Positions 23,979-35,655 of a stretch of DNA of 64,000 nt are shown one piece after another; positions within the stretch are counted from its first letter, which is position 1; each line of letters starts with the position of its first letter. Where the stretch lies: assembly GCF_003173615.1 (NCBI RefSeq), contig NZ_QGNA01000001.1:186001-250000 (forward strand), written 5' to 3'. Both the position numbers and the translations under genes were made by a program. The stretch is from Falsiroseomonas bella (GTDB taxonomy: Bacteria > Pseudomonadota > Alphaproteobacteria > Acetobacterales > Acetobacteraceae). The notes beneath the pieces were generated by a model. The model searched no databases. It saw nothing but the letters and a program-made list of their open reading frames with translations, and was not told the DNA's origin.

Positions 23979-24866
23979 TCAGCGCCGCTGCGCGGGCGCG
24001 GGGGCCTGGGCGGGCGGCGGGGCGGCGCCGTCGAGCAGGGAGGGCGCGCGCGGCGCGCCGGCGGCATCGGTGCGCTCCACCTTCGCGGCGGTGCGGATGC
24101 GCTCCACCGCCGCGTTCACGCCTTCCTCGAAGGCCTGCTGGCGCAGCTGCTCGCGGCTTTCCTCGAAGCTCGGCGCGGGCGCGGCGCGGCGCTCCTCCAC
24201 CTTGATCACGTGCCAGCCGAACTGGGTGCGGACCGGGTTCTGGCTGATCTGGCCGGGCTGCAGGGCGAAGGCGGCCTCCTCGAATTCCGGGATCATGTCG
24301 CCGCGCTTGAAGAAGCCGAGATCGCCGCCCTCCCGCGCGCCGGGGCCGGTGGAGCGCCGGCGGGCGACCTCGGAGAAGTCCGCGCCGGTGCGGCTGGCCT
24401 CGGCCAGCGCGGTCCGGGCTTCCTGCTCGGTCGGGACCAGGATGTGGCGGGCGCGGATCTCCTCCTCAGCCGGGCGGGCGGCGGCCTCGCGCGCATAGCG
24501 GGCGCGCAGCGCCTCCTCGGTCAGCAGGGGCTGGACGGCGCGCAGCAGCAGCGCCTGCTGCAGCGTCTCCTCCTCGGCGCGGCGGATGCGGGCCTGCACC
24601 TCCGGCTCCCGGTCGAGGCCCATCTCGCGGGCGGCGGCGACCAGCGCCTTCTGGGTGATCATCTGGTCGAGCAGGAGGGGTTGCAGGGCCTGGGGCGGCA
24701 TGGTGCGGAGCTCCGGCGGCAGGCGCTGGATCTCGGCGTCCAGGTCGGATTGCCGGATCTCCAGCCCATCCACCCGCGCCAGCACCGGGTCGGCGGGCGG
24801 GGCCTGGGCGAGCGAGAGGCTCGCCGGCAGCAGCAGGGCGGCGAGAACAAGGGCCGGACGGCGCAT
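23979..24866 (-). CDS. Periplasmic parvulin-type peptidyl-prolyl isomerase (PpiC/SurA-like)
   Basis: 295 residues. A signal peptide (1-20, ending SLAQAPP) precedes a SurA-N-like helical chaperone region (about 25-125, with [13 protein letters not shown]). The rotamase domain (about 140-235) has [39 protein letters not shown] and [13 protein letters not shown]. The tail is Pro/Ala-rich. It should isomerise prolyl bonds of outer-membrane proteins in the periplasm. It is divergent from secA with about 250 bases between, so export and folding factors share a control region; I found no firm promoter in it. Confidence 0.9.
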   Translation of the reverse strand: MRRPALVLAALLLPASLSLAQAPPADPVLARVDGLEIRQSDLDAEIQRLPPELRTMPPQALQPLLLDQMITQKALVAAAREMGLDREPEVQARIRRAEEETLQQALLLRAVQPLLTEEALRARYAREAAARPAEEEIRARHILVPTEQEARTALAEASRTGADFSEVARRRSTGPGAREGGDLGFFKRGDMIPEFEEAAFALQPGQISQNPVRTQFGWHVIKVEERRAAPAPSFEESREQLRQQAFEEGVNAAVERIRTAAKVERTDAAGAPRAPSLLDGAAPPPAQAPAPAQRR

Positions 24867-25115
24867 CGGGAAACAACTCCGCAGGAGCGGCGGAAGATGG
24901 AGGATGCGCCCGGGCGCCACAAGGCGGGGCCAGGGGGGGCACGGGGGCCGGTCGCGTTGACGCGCCCCCCCGGGCCGCCTATCTCTCGGCGGCTGCGCCG
25001 ACGCCGGCACGCGCCGGCGACCGGCCGGTTGCGCCCTTCCCTGCACGGCCCCCGCACCGCCTTCCCCCGGCCCGGCGGGAATGACGGAGAGCGCGGCCGG
25101 AGACGACACGCTGAG

Positions 25116-27881
<2,766 letters not shown>

Positions 27882-27897
27882 GCGGCCCGCCCTGGCC

Positions 27898-28542
27898 CTA
27901 TCCCAGCGCCTTCTCGCCGCGCACCATCGGCCAGAACTCCTCGGTGGAGTTCACCCGCGGAAACGGCGCGTCCGGCACGGGCACGCCGAGGAAGCGGCAG
28001 AGCGGCTCCCAGCCCTCCGCCACGTCGAACACCAGCAGCCGTTCCGCGGGGATGGCCGCCTTCACCTCCGCGATGCGGCGGCGGAAGGCGGCGAGCGCGC
28101 CTTCCTTGTCGGTGATGCGGCCGCCGAAGGTCTGGCGCTCGATCATCTCGACGCCGGCCGCCTCCAGCATGGTCGCCACATGCGGCGGCAGGGGGAAGCT
28201 GGCGCGCTCATGCACCAGCTTGCCGATGGTGGCGGAGAAGCTCTTCCACCAGCTCTCCTCCGGCCGCACCGAGAGCACCACCTTCGCCTTCGGGTAGTGC
28301 GCGGCGAGCTCGCGCCAGACATGCGCGCCGGGCCAGTCCACCTGGCTGCGATAGCCGGCGAAGACCTCGTCCCAGTCCATCGGCTGGCGCGCCGCGATCT
28401 TCACCCAATGCGCCGCCTGGGGCGGGTTGGCGAAGATCTCCTCCATGTGGTGGCATGGGCCGAAGCCCAGCATCTCCAGCGCCCGCTTCAGCGAAGCGGT
28501 GCCGGTACGGCCGAAGCCCGGCCCGATGACCTCGAGCGCCAT
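27898..28542 (-). CDS. Sulfotransferase-family protein
   Basis: 214 residues of the P-loop sulfotransferase fold. The N-terminal EVIGPGFGRTGTASLKRALEMLG is the PAPS 5'-phosphosulfate loop, and AKVVLSVRPEESWWKSFSATI is the 3'-phosphate motif (Arg and Ser). The C-terminal VFDVAEGWEPLCRFLGVPVP matches bacterial stand-alone members often annotated as sulfotransferase or NAD-dependent-epimerase-like. Acceptor unknown. The ATG at 28542 begins the conserved strand. It is convergent with secA and divergent from the methyltransferase gene. Confidence 0.85.
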   Translation of the reverse strand: MALEVIGPGFGRTGTASLKRALEMLGFGPCHHMEEIFANPPQAAHWVKIAARQPMDWDEVFAGYRSQVDWPGAHVWRELAAHYPKAKVVLSVRPEESWWKSFSATIGKLVHERASFPLPPHVATMLEAAGVEMIERQTFGGRITDKEGALAAFRRRIAEVKAAIPAERLLVFDVAEGWEPLCRFLGVPVPDAPFPRVNSTEEFWPMVRGEKALG

Positions 28543-28650
28543 GCGCGCAACCCTCCCTCGGATGTCTTGTCGCGCCCGGCAGCCCGCTGGAGGGTATGGT
28601 GCGCACCAGCGGCGCCACGACGCAATGGCGCAACGGCCGAGGAGGGCAGG

Positions 28651-29262
28651 ATGCACAGGGCCGAGCATTGGAACGCGGCCTATGCGGCGGGCGAGGCGAC
28701 CCGGTCCTGGTTCCAGGCGGAGCCTGCGACCTCGCTGCGGCTGATCGCCGCGGCCGGCGCCGATCCCGCGGCGCCGCTGCTCGATGCCGGCGGCGGGACT
28801 TCTCGGCTGGTGGATGCGCTGCTCGCGCGCGGCTTTTCCGACCTGACGGTGGCGGATGTGTCGCCCGGGGCGCTCGCGCTCTCCCGCGCGCGGCTCGGCG
28901 CGGCTGCCGCGCAAGTGGCCTGGATCGAGGCGGACCTCGCGCGCTGGGCGCCGCCGCGCCGCTACGCGCTCTGGCACGACCGCGCCGCCTTCCACTTCCT
29001 CACCGGCGAGGCCGAGCAGGATGGCTACATCGCCGCCCTGCGCGCCGGCACGCTTCCGGCTGCGGCGGTGATCATCGCCGGCTTCGCGCCGGAGGGGCCC
29101 GAACGCTGCTCCGGGCTGCCGGTGCGACGCTGGGCGCCCGCGGAGCTCGCCGCCCGCATCGGCCCGCCCTTCGCGCTGGAGCATGCGGAGGAGGAAGACC
29201 ACCGCACGCCTGGCGGCGGGACGCAGCGCTTCGCCTGGACGGTGCTGCGGCGCGGGGGCTGA
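28651..29262 (+). CDS. Class I SAM-dependent methyltransferase
   Basis: 203 residues. LLDAGGGTSRLVDALLARGF is motif I (SAM-binding Gly loop), LTVADVSPGALALSRARL gives the acidic residue binding the ribose, and WIEADLARWAP and HDRAAFHFLTGE match motifs of the small thiopurine/tellurite-type methyltransferase group. It is soluble. Substrate unknown. The ATG follows GAGGAGGGCAGG, a strong ribosome site. It stops 4 bases before the end of the convergent MFS gene. Confidence 0.85.
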   Translation: MHRAEHWNAAYAAGEATRSWFQAEPATSLRLIAAAGADPAAPLLDAGGGTSRLVDALLARGFSDLTVADVSPGALALSRARLGAAAAQVAWIEADLARWAPPRRYALWHDRAAFHFLTGEAEQDGYIAALRAGTLPAAAVIIAGFAPEGPERCSGLPVRRWAPAELAARIGPPFALEHAEEEDHRTPGGGTQRFAWTVLRRGG

Positions 29263-29265
29263 TCG

Positions 29266-30771
29266 TCACACCCGCCGCAGCGGTACGCGCGTCGTCAGCC
29301 AGGCGGCGCCGGCCACCAGCAGCGCCGCCGTCAGGAAGGCCGCGCGGAAGGCGTTCACCATCTCGGCCCGGAACTCGGCCCGCGCGGCCTCGCTGAGCGC
29401 CGCCAGCACCTCCGGGCCGCGATTGACCAGCGCGACGAACAGCTCTGCCGCCGCCCCGCCCTGCGAGACCAGCGCGCCGAACAGCACCGCGCCCATCAGC
29501 GCCGTGCCCGTCGCAGCACCCAGCGCGCGGGTGAACTGGACGGAGGCGGTGGCGGAGCCCAGCCGCTCCCGCGGGACCGCCAGCTGCACCGTCACCTGCA
29601 CCATCGGGAAGGAGGTGCCGAAGCCGAAGGAGGCGAGGCCGAGCACCGTGGCCATCGCCCAGAGCGGCATCGCGCCGAGCTCATAGGCCACGCCGAGCAG
29701 CAGCACCGCCGAGCAGCTCAGTCCGATGCCGGACCAGCGCATGGTCCGCCCGGTGCGCGCGAAGAGCCGCCCGACCAGCATGGCGCCGAAGGCGGCGGTC
29801 GCCGCCAGCGGCAGCAGCGCCAGCCCGGCGCCGGAGGGCGAAAGGCCGCGCACCGCGAAGAAATAGAGCGGCAGGAAGGCGATGGAGCCGACGAAGGCGC
29901 CCGCGACCATGGCCGAGAGCAGGTTGGCCCGCCACACGGATGGCTCGCCCAGCACCGCGAGCGGCAGCAGCGGATCGGGCGCGCGCCGCTCCCACCGCCA
30001 CAGCAGGAACAACGCGCCGCCCGCCAGCATGGCCAGCAGCGCGGCGACGCCGAGCGCGGAGGGATCCAGCCGGCGCGCCTGGTCCAGCGCCAGCAGCGCC
30101 GGACCGACGAACAGCGCAAACAGCAGCAGCCCCGCCCAGTCGAAGCTGAAGCCGCGCGCGACGCCGGGCTGCGCGTTGCGCAAGCGCCGCACCGCCATGA
30201 CCGCGGCCAGCAGCGAGAGCGGCGGCTGCAGCAGGAACACCGCGCGCCAGCCGAAGAACTCCGTCAGGAGCCCGCCCGCGAGCGGGCCGAGCGCGCTGGC
30301 CAGCGCGAAGACGCCGGCGATGTAGCCCTGGAAGCGGCCCCTCTCGCGCGGCGGCACCACCTCGGCGATCAGCGCCACGGACAGCGAGATCAACCCGCCG
30401 CCGCCGAAGCCCTGCACCATCCGCGCCAGCGTCAGCAGGTCGAGGCTCGGCGCCACCGCGCAGAGCATGGCGCCGAGGGCGTAGACGCCGAGCGCCACAA
30501 GCAGCATGCGCCGCCGCCCGAAGGCATCGCCCAGCCGGCCATAGACCGGCGCCGCGACCGTCGTGGCGACAAGGTAGGAGACGACCACCCAGGAGATGCG
30601 CTCGACCTCGCCAAGCGACCGCGCTATGGCCGGCAGCGCGGCGGAGACGATGGTCTGGTCCAGCGCGGCGCCGAACATGGCGAGGCCGACCGCCGGGAAG
30701 ACCTGCAGGAACAGGCGGCGCAGATCGGGCGGCACCCCTTCGGGGGGCGCGGCGTCGGGGCGGGGAGGCAT
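29266..30771 (-). CDS. MFS drug exporter, DHA2 (14-TM) family
   Basis: 501 residues, almost all membrane. FGAALDQTIVSAALPAIA is the DHA2 motif D1 with the TM1 aspartate, VYGRLGDAFGRRRMLL is motif A between TM2 and TM3, and RMVQGFGGGGLISLSVALI with GWRAVFLLQPP are motifs B and C regions typical of proton antiporters. The Asp-Gln in TM1 and 14-TM length place it with EmrB/QacA-like exporters. No EmrA adaptor is nearby. ATG 30771 (MPPRPDAAPPEG) is preferred; the frame extends 17 codons upstream. Confidence 0.9.
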   Translation of the reverse strand: MPPRPDAAPPEGVPPDLRRLFLQVFPAVGLAMFGAALDQTIVSAALPAIARSLGEVERISWVVVSYLVATTVAAPVYGRLGDAFGRRRMLLVALGVYALGAMLCAVAPSLDLLTLARMVQGFGGGGLISLSVALIAEVVPPRERGRFQGYIAGVFALASALGPLAGGLLTEFFGWRAVFLLQPPLSLLAAVMAVRRLRNAQPGVARGFSFDWAGLLLFALFVGPALLALDQARRLDPSALGVAALLAMLAGGALFLLWRWERRAPDPLLPLAVLGEPSVWRANLLSAMVAGAFVGSIAFLPLYFFAVRGLSPSGAGLALLPLAATAAFGAMLVGRLFARTGRTMRWSGIGLSCSAVLLLGVAYELGAMPLWAMATVLGLASFGFGTSFPMVQVTVQLAVPRERLGSATASVQFTRALGAATGTALMGAVLFGALVSQGGAAAELFVALVNRGPEVLAALSEAARAEFRAEMVNAFRAAFLTAALLVAGAAWLTTRVPLRRV

Positions 30772-30867
30772 GCCGGCCAAGGCTAACGCCGAAGCCCGGA
30801 TGCCGTGAACGCCCCTCCGCATGACCCAGCCCCGCGCCCCGCAGGGGGCATGGCGGTGGTCAGCGGG

Positions 30868-31824
30868 TCACACCACGCCGGCGCGGCCCATCTCCAGGAA
30901 TTTCTCGCGCCGGCGGGCGCGGAGCGTGGCGCCGTCCAGCGCCAGCAGCGGCTCCAGCACGGACCAGACCTTGTCGCCCACGGCCGCCATCATCGCCGCC
31001 GGGTCGCGATGCGCGCCGCCGAGCGGCTCCGGCACCACCGCATCCACCAGCGCGAGCTTGCGCAGGTCCTCGGCGGTCATGCGCAGCGCCTCGGCCGCGG
31101 TCGGCGCCTGCGCGGCGTCGCGCCACAGGATGGAGGCGCAGCCCTCCGGGCTGATCACGGAATAGACGGCGTGTTCCAGCATCAGGATGCGGTCGGCCGC
31201 GGCGAGCGCGATGGCGCCGCCCGACCCGCCTTCCCCGATGATGGTGGCGACGAAGGGCACCGGCGCCTCCAGCCCCGCCTCGATCGAGCGAGCGATGGCT
31301 TCCGCCTGGCCGCGCGCCTCGGCCTCGATGCCCGGAAACGCCCCGGCGGTATCCACGAACGACAGAATCGGCAAGCCGAAGCGGCCGGCGAGTTCCATCA
31401 CGCGCCGCGCCTTGCGATAGCCCTCCGGCCGCGCCATGCCGAAATTGTGCTGCACGCGGCTTTCGGTGTCGCGGCCCTTCTCGGTGCCGAGCACGGCCAC
31501 CGCATGGCCGCGGAAGCGGCCGAGCCCGGCGACCACCGCGGCGTCGTCGGCGAAGGCGCGGTCGCCGGCCAGCGGCATGAACTCCGCAACCAGGGCGCGG
31601 ACATAGTCCATCGCCTTCGGCCGTTCCGGATGGCGCGCCACCAGCGTCTTCTGCCAGGGCGAGAGCTTCGCATAGGTCTGGCGCAGCAGCGTCTCGGCCT
31701 TGTCGCGGAGCTTGCCGACCTCCTCGGCGACGTCGATCCCGCCCGCGTCGGTGGTCCGGCGCAGCTCCTCGATCTTGCCTTCGAGCTCGGCGATCGGCTT
31801 CTCGAATTCCAGGAAGTGGCGCAT
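30868..31824 (-). CDS. accA: Acetyl-CoA carboxylase carboxyltransferase subunit alpha
   Basis: 318 residues, standard length. HFLEFEKPIAELEGKIEELR is the N-terminal start of bacterial AccA, FGMARPEGYRKARRVMELA and SFVDTAGAFPGIEAEARGQAE give the crotonase-fold core, and VPFVATIIGEGGSGGAIAL and LMLEHAVYSVISPEGCASIL form the carboxybiotin and acetyl-CoA site. With AccD it transfers CO2 from biotin to acetyl-CoA to make malonyl-CoA for fatty acids. accD is not in the window, as usual for this lineage. The TctC gene upstream ends 58 bases before its ATG on the same strand. Confidence 0.97.
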   Translation of the reverse strand: MRHFLEFEKPIAELEGKIEELRRTTDAGGIDVAEEVGKLRDKAETLLRQTYAKLSPWQKTLVARHPERPKAMDYVRALVAEFMPLAGDRAFADDAAVVAGLGRFRGHAVAVLGTEKGRDTESRVQHNFGMARPEGYRKARRVMELAGRFGLPILSFVDTAGAFPGIEAEARGQAEAIARSIEAGLEAPVPFVATIIGEGGSGGAIALAAADRILMLEHAVYSVISPEGCASILWRDAAQAPTAAEALRMTAEDLRKLALVDAVVPEPLGGAHRDPAAMMAAVGDKVWSVLEPLLALDGATLRARRREKFLEMGRAGVV

Positions 31825-31882
31825 GGCCGGCGGGCTTACCGCGGAACCGGAGAGCGCGGAAGCCGCGCCCCCGGGGCCATCG

Positions 31883-32860
31883 TCAGTTGGTGCTGGCGCC
31901 GCTCGCCCGGACGATCGGCGCCCATTTCGCCGTCTCGTCCCGGATGAAGCGGGCGAGTTCCGCCGGGGTGGAGGGCGTCGGCTCCACCCCATGCGTCGCC
32001 AAGTGCCGGCGCACCTCCGGGTCCTCGAGCGTGGCGCGCATGGCGGCGGCCAGCCTGTCCACGATGGGCTGCGGCAGGCCCTTGGGCCCGACCAGCGCAT
32101 ACCAGTTGCCCACCTCGTAGCCCGGCAGCGTCTCCGCCACGGTCGGCACCTGCGGCATCAGCGGCGAGCGCTGCAGCGTCGGCACCGCGAGGGCGCGCAG
32201 CTTGCCCGCCTCGATCTGCGGGATGGCGGTCGGCGCGGTCGAGAAGGCGTAGTCGATCTTGCCGCCGACGAGGTCCGTCATCAGTGGCCCGCCGCCGCGA
32301 TAGGGCACGTGCACGGTCTTGATGCCCGCCATCTGGTCGAGCAGCGCGCCCGCGAGGTGCCCCGCACCGCCGACGCCGGATGAGCCGTAGGTGATGGTGT
32401 CCGGCCGCTCCTTCGCGGCCGCGATCAGCTCAGCCGTGCTGCGCCAGGGCCGGTCGGCGGGCACCACCAGCACGTTCAGGATCGAGCCGGCCTGGCTGAT
32501 CGGCGTCAGGTCGGTCTGCGGGTTGAAGCTCAGATTGGTGTGCAGGGTCGGGTTGATCGCCAGCGCGGCGATGGTCCCCATCAGCAGCGTGTAGCCGTCC
32601 GGCGCGGCGCGCACGGTGAGTTCCGTGGCAAGGTTTCCGCCGGCGCCCGGGCGGTTGTCGATGACGATGGACTGGCCGAGCAGCTGCTGCATCTTCGGCT
32701 GCATCGTGCGGGCGGTGAGATCGGTGCCGCCGCCGGCAGCGAAGCCGACGATCAGGCGGATCGACCGGTTCGGGTAGTCCGACTGCGCGGCGGCGGGGCG
32801 CACCGCGGCCAGGGCAAGGCCCGCCGGCAGCAGCGCCGAGAGCTGGCGACGACGGATCAT
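31883..32860 (-). CDS. Tripartite tricarboxylate transporter receptor, TctC/Bug family
   Basis: 325 residues with signal peptide (RRRQLSALLPAGLALAAVRPAAAQ, a twin-arginine-like start), NRSIRLIVGFAAGGGTDL, IDNRPGAGGNLATEL, PDGYTLLMGT, ISYGS-type ITYGSSGVGG and HVPYRGGGPLMTDLVGG, all Bug-family landmarks. It binds an unknown carboxylate in the periplasm. There is no TctAB nearby. It sits upstream of accA on the same strand and may share its transcript, but this need not reflect a common pathway. Confidence 0.9.
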   Translation of the reverse strand: MIRRRQLSALLPAGLALAAVRPAAAQSDYPNRSIRLIVGFAAGGGTDLTARTMQPKMQQLLGQSIVIDNRPGAGGNLATELTVRAAPDGYTLLMGTIAALAINPTLHTNLSFNPQTDLTPISQAGSILNVLVVPADRPWRSTAELIAAAKERPDTITYGSSGVGGAGHLAGALLDQMAGIKTVHVPYRGGGPLMTDLVGGKIDYAFSTAPTAIPQIEAGKLRALAVPTLQRSPLMPQVPTVAETLPGYEVGNWYALVGPKGLPQPIVDRLAAAMRATLEDPEVRRHLATHGVEPTPSTPAELARFIRDETAKWAPIVRASGASTN

Positions 32861-32948
32861 GCGGTTCCTCCCATCGGGCAGTTTGCGGCGGGACTCTGGC
32901 GCCTGACCGGTGGCTGCGGAAGGCCGGAAGCCGCGCGGCGGGCGCGGG

Positions 32949-34187
32949 TCAGCACTCCATCGCGCGAGCATCGCAGTGCGGCCCGCCGGACCGCAGCAGG
33001 AAGGCGCGCAGCGCGGGATCGGTCGCGAGGCCGGCCGCGCGCTGGCGCGCCGCCTCGGCCGCCGGCGCGTCGCCGGCGCGGGCCGCCAGCGCGGCGAGCG
33101 CCGCCCAGTAGGGCTGGTATTCCGCCAGCCGCGCATCGGCCGCCGCGGCGTGCAGGGCGGCGAGGCCGGCCGGCGCGCCCTCGGTCTCCGCGACTGCCAC
33201 GGCACGGTTGACCGCCACCACGGGCGATCCGGTGGCGGCCAGCAGGGCGTCGTAGAGCAGCCGGATCGCCGGCCAGTCCGTCCGCCCGGTGACGCGCCGC
33301 GCGGCATGGACGGACTGCACCGCGGCCTCCCACTGGAAGCGGCCGGGACGGCCAAGGGCGCCGGCGGCGCGCAGAAGCCGCTCGGCCTCGGCCTGCATCG
33401 GCGCGTTCCAGCGCACCGGGTCTTGCGCCGAGAGCGGCACGTAGCGCCCGGCGCCGTCGCGCGCCGCCTGGCGCCGCGCCTCCAGATGCAGCAGCAGCGC
33501 GGCGAGGCCGGCGGCCTCCGGCTCCTCCGGCGCGAGCGCGGCTGACAGGCGGGCGAGCCACACCGCCTCCCCGGCGAGCGCACCGCCATCGGCCGGATCG
33601 GCGGCGCCGGCGGCATAGGCGGCATAGATCGCCTCCAGCGCCGCCGGCAGCCGCGCCGCCACCTCGGCCCGGCCCGGCAGGGCGAAGCGCCCGCCGCCCG
33701 CGGCAAGCCGGCGCTTGGCGCGGACCAGGCGCTGGCCCATCGCAGAGGGCGAGACGAGGAAGGCCGAGGCGATGCGCGCCGCGTCCAGCCCCAGCACGCA
33801 TTGCAGCATAAGCGGCGCCCGCGCGGCCTGCTCCACCTCCTCCGCCGCGCAGGCCAGCAGCAGGGCGAGGCGGTGGTCGGGCAGGCGGTCGGGGTCGTCC
33901 GGATCGGCCGCTTCCTCCGCGCTGCGCAGCATTTCGGGCAGGGCGGCGCCGGCGGTGGCGGCGCGGCGATGCCCGTCCAGCAGCCGGCGCCGCGCGGCGG
34001 TGAGCAGCCAGGCCTCCGGCTTCTCCGGCACGCCCGAGGACGACCAGGCGGCGAGGGCGGCGGCGAAGGCATCCGCCAGCGCATCCTCCGCCGCGGCGAG
34101 TCCGGCGCCGCGCGCGAGCAGGAAGGCGAGCAGCCTGCCATAGCCCTCCCGCGCCGCGCGCTCCGCGGCAAGGACAGCCGCCGTCAT
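32949..34187 (-). CDS. ECF42-type RNA polymerase sigma factor with long C-terminal extension
   Basis: 412 residues. Sigma-2 and sigma-4 regions occupy the first 170 residues (LARGAGLAAAEDALADAF..., PEAWLLTAARRRLLDGHRR, ARIASAFLVSPSAMGQRLVRAKRRL). A roughly 240-residue helical extension follows, containing the family landmark stretch from LPAALEAIYAAYAAG to RYVPLSAQDPVRWN and later TPR-like helices. This architecture, directly downstream of a DGPF/YCII gene (5-base gap), is the ECF42 group, thought to be regulated without an anti-sigma factor. Target promoters are unknown. Confidence 0.9.
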   Translation of the reverse strand: MTAAVLAAERAAREGYGRLLAFLLARGAGLAAAEDALADAFAAALAAWSSSGVPEKPEAWLLTAARRRLLDGHRRAATAGAALPEMLRSAEEAADPDDPDRLPDHRLALLLACAAEEVEQAARAPLMLQCVLGLDAARIASAFLVSPSAMGQRLVRAKRRLAAGGGRFALPGRAEVAARLPAALEAIYAAYAAGAADPADGGALAGEAVWLARLSAALAPEEPEAAGLAALLLHLEARRQAARDGAGRYVPLSAQDPVRWNAPMQAEAERLLRAAGALGRPGRFQWEAAVQSVHAARRVTGRTDWPAIRLLYDALLAATGSPVVAVNRAVAVAETEGAPAGLAALHAAAADARLAEYQPYWAALAALAARAGDAPAAEAARQRAAGLATDPALRAFLLRSGGPHCDARAMEC

Positions 34188-34192
34188 GCCGG

Positions 34193-34555
34193 TCAGCCCG
34201 GCGGCGGGCCCATGACCATCACGGGGCGCACCTCCATCACGCCATGCGTCGCGCCGGGGCAGCGGGCGGCCCAGCGCAGCGCCGCCTGCATGTCCTCCAC
34301 CTCGATGAGGTAGTAGCCGGCAAGCTGCTCCTTGGTCTCGGCATAGGGGCCGTCCAGCACCTGCGGCGCGCCGGCCGCCACGCGGACCGTGTGGGCCGTC
34401 ATGGAGGGCTGGAGCGGATCGCCGGAGATCAGGGCGCCGGCCTCCTTCAGCGCGGCGGTGTAGGCCATGTAGGCGCCGTAGATCGCGCCCTTCTCCTCCT
34501 GCGACCGGGCGGCCCAGGCCTTCTCGTCGCTATAGATCAGCAGCATCGCCTGCAT
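34193..34555 (-). CDS. YCII/DGPF-domain protein, partner of the ECF42 sigma factor
   Basis: 120 residues. MLLIYSDEKAWAARSQEE begins the YCII-related fold and LDGPYAETKEQLAGYYLIEV carries the DGPF-type motif (here DGPY) with the conserved ETKEQ. DGPF proteins are encoded beside ECF42 sigma factors; a signalling or enzymatic role is suspected but not proved. Its stop precedes the sigma gene by 5 bases. Confidence 0.9.
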   Translation of the reverse strand: MQAMLLIYSDEKAWAARSQEEKGAIYGAYMAYTAALKEAGALISGDPLQPSMTAHTVRVAAGAPQVLDGPYAETKEQLAGYYLIEVEDMQAALRWAARCPGATHGVMEVRPVMVMGPPPG

Positions 34556-34638
34556 CGTCGTCTCTCCTGTTCCCGGGCCGCGCCGATGCGCCGCCGGGAT
34601 GATGACGCGGCGGCTGGGGGGATTTCGACAGGCGGGCG

Positions 34639-34827
34639 CTATTTTTCTCCGGCGTCGTCGCGCTCCGCGCCATCCAGCAGGCGCCGGCGCTGCTCCTCGG
34701 CGGCGCGGTCGGCCGCCTTCTCCGCCTTCGTCCGCCCGTGCTTCGCGCGGTTCGCAGCGGCCTCCGCCTCGGCCTCGGCCCTGGCGCGCGCCTTCTTCAC
34801 CCGGTTGAGGTTGACGATCTCGGCCAT
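34639..34827 (-). CDS. DUF4169-family small protein
   Basis: 62 residues, highly charged and Ala/Lys/Arg/Glu-rich. MAEIVNLNRVKKARARAEAE and ANRAKHGRTKAEKA match the alphaproteobacterial DUF4169 family, which is one long helix without known function. No signal or membrane segment. It is divergent from the dienelactone hydrolase gene, 42 bases apart. Confidence 0.8.
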   Translation of the reverse strand: MAEIVNLNRVKKARARAEAEAEAAANRAKHGRTKAEKAADRAAEEQRRRLLDGAERDDAGEK

Positions 34828-34869
34828 GGCGGGAGACTAGCCGCGGACCCGCCCAGGAAGGAACGCGCC

Positions 34870-35532
34870 ATGTGGATCGAACTCACCGCCGCCGACGGCC
34901 ACAAGCTCGCCGCGTGGAAGGACGGGCCGGCCGATGCGAAGAAGGCGCTGGTGGTCGTGCAGGAGATCTTTGGCGTCAATCATCACATGCGCAACGTGTG
35001 CGACCGCTTCGTGAAGGCGGGCTACGCGGTGGTGGCGCCGGCGCTGTTCGACCGGACCGAGCGCGGCGTCGAGCTGGGCTACAAGCCCGAGGATGTGGCG
35101 CGCGGGCGGGAGCTGCGCAGCAAGGTGCCGGAAGCCGGCACCATCGCCGACATCGAGGCTGCGGCGGGGGCGCTGCCGGCGGGCGCGAAGAAGGGCATCG
35201 TCGGCTATTGCTGGGGCGGCACCGTCGCCTGGTGGGGCGCCACGCGCACCAAGAGCTTCGCGGCGGCGAATGGGTGGTACGGCGGCGGCGTGGCCGGCAC
35301 GCGGACCGAGACGCCGAACTGCCCGGTGGAGCTGCATTTCGGCACGCTCGACGCCTCCATCCCGATGAGCGACGTGGAGGCGATCAAGGCGGCGCAGCCG
35401 GGCGTCGCGGTGTTCGTCTACGAAGGCGGCCAGCACGGCTTCGGCTGCGACGAGCGCGGCAGCTACAACCGCGAGCTCGCCGAGATCGCCTGGGGCCGGA
35501 CGCTGGATTTCTTCGGCAGGCACCTGGGGTAG
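34870..35532 (+). CDS. Dienelactone hydrolase-family protein
   Basis: 220 residues, alpha/beta-hydrolase fold. The nucleophile is Cys114 in GYCWGG, the acid is in FGTLDASIP and the base His in EGGQHGFGCDERG, forming the Cys-Asp-His triad of dienelactone hydrolase. VVVQEIFGVNHHMRNVCDRF contains the conserved Glu that activates the Cys. The classical reaction opens dienelactone to maleylacetate; many paralogues act on other lactones or esters. No aromatic-degradation genes are near. The ATG at 34870 has AGGAAGGAACGC upstream. Confidence 0.9.
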   Translation: MWIELTAADGHKLAAWKDGPADAKKALVVVQEIFGVNHHMRNVCDRFVKAGYAVVAPALFDRTERGVELGYKPEDVARGRELRSKVPEAGTIADIEAAAGALPAGAKKGIVGYCWGGTVAWWGATRTKSFAAANGWYGGGVAGTRTETPNCPVELHFGTLDASIPMSDVEAIKAAQPGVAVFVYEGGQHGFGCDERGSYNRELAEIAWGRTLDFFGRHLG

Positions 35533-35550
35533 GCGGCGCGGCCCGCCCTT

Positions 35551-35647
35551 CTCCCTCTCCCGCTTGCGGGGGGGTCGACGCAAAGCGTCGGACGCCGGAG
35601 TTGCGGCGGCCTTCCGCCGCTTATGAAGGCTGGTCGGGGTGGGGGCC
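35551..35647. repeat. Composite palindromic repeat between convergent genes, copy 2
   Basis: TCCCTCTCCCGC with TTGCGGGGG, then CGACGC/GCGTCG around AAA (about 35577-35591), then GCGGCGG/CCGCCGC around CCTT (about 35603-35620), ending with GGTCGGGGTGGGGG. The first and last parts match the ends of the 60.7 kb element, so this looks like the same family with internal hairpins added. It fills the gap between the hydrolase and mtnP and may serve as a terminator. Confidence 0.6.
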
Positions 35648-35655
35648 GCGCGCCC

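Noticed and set aside
23793-25115. Upstream 440 codons of the secA open frame
   Set aside because: They are antisense to the parvulin and argJ genes, low in homology and high in Arg/Ala/Gly, as expected for shadow frames in high-GC DNA.
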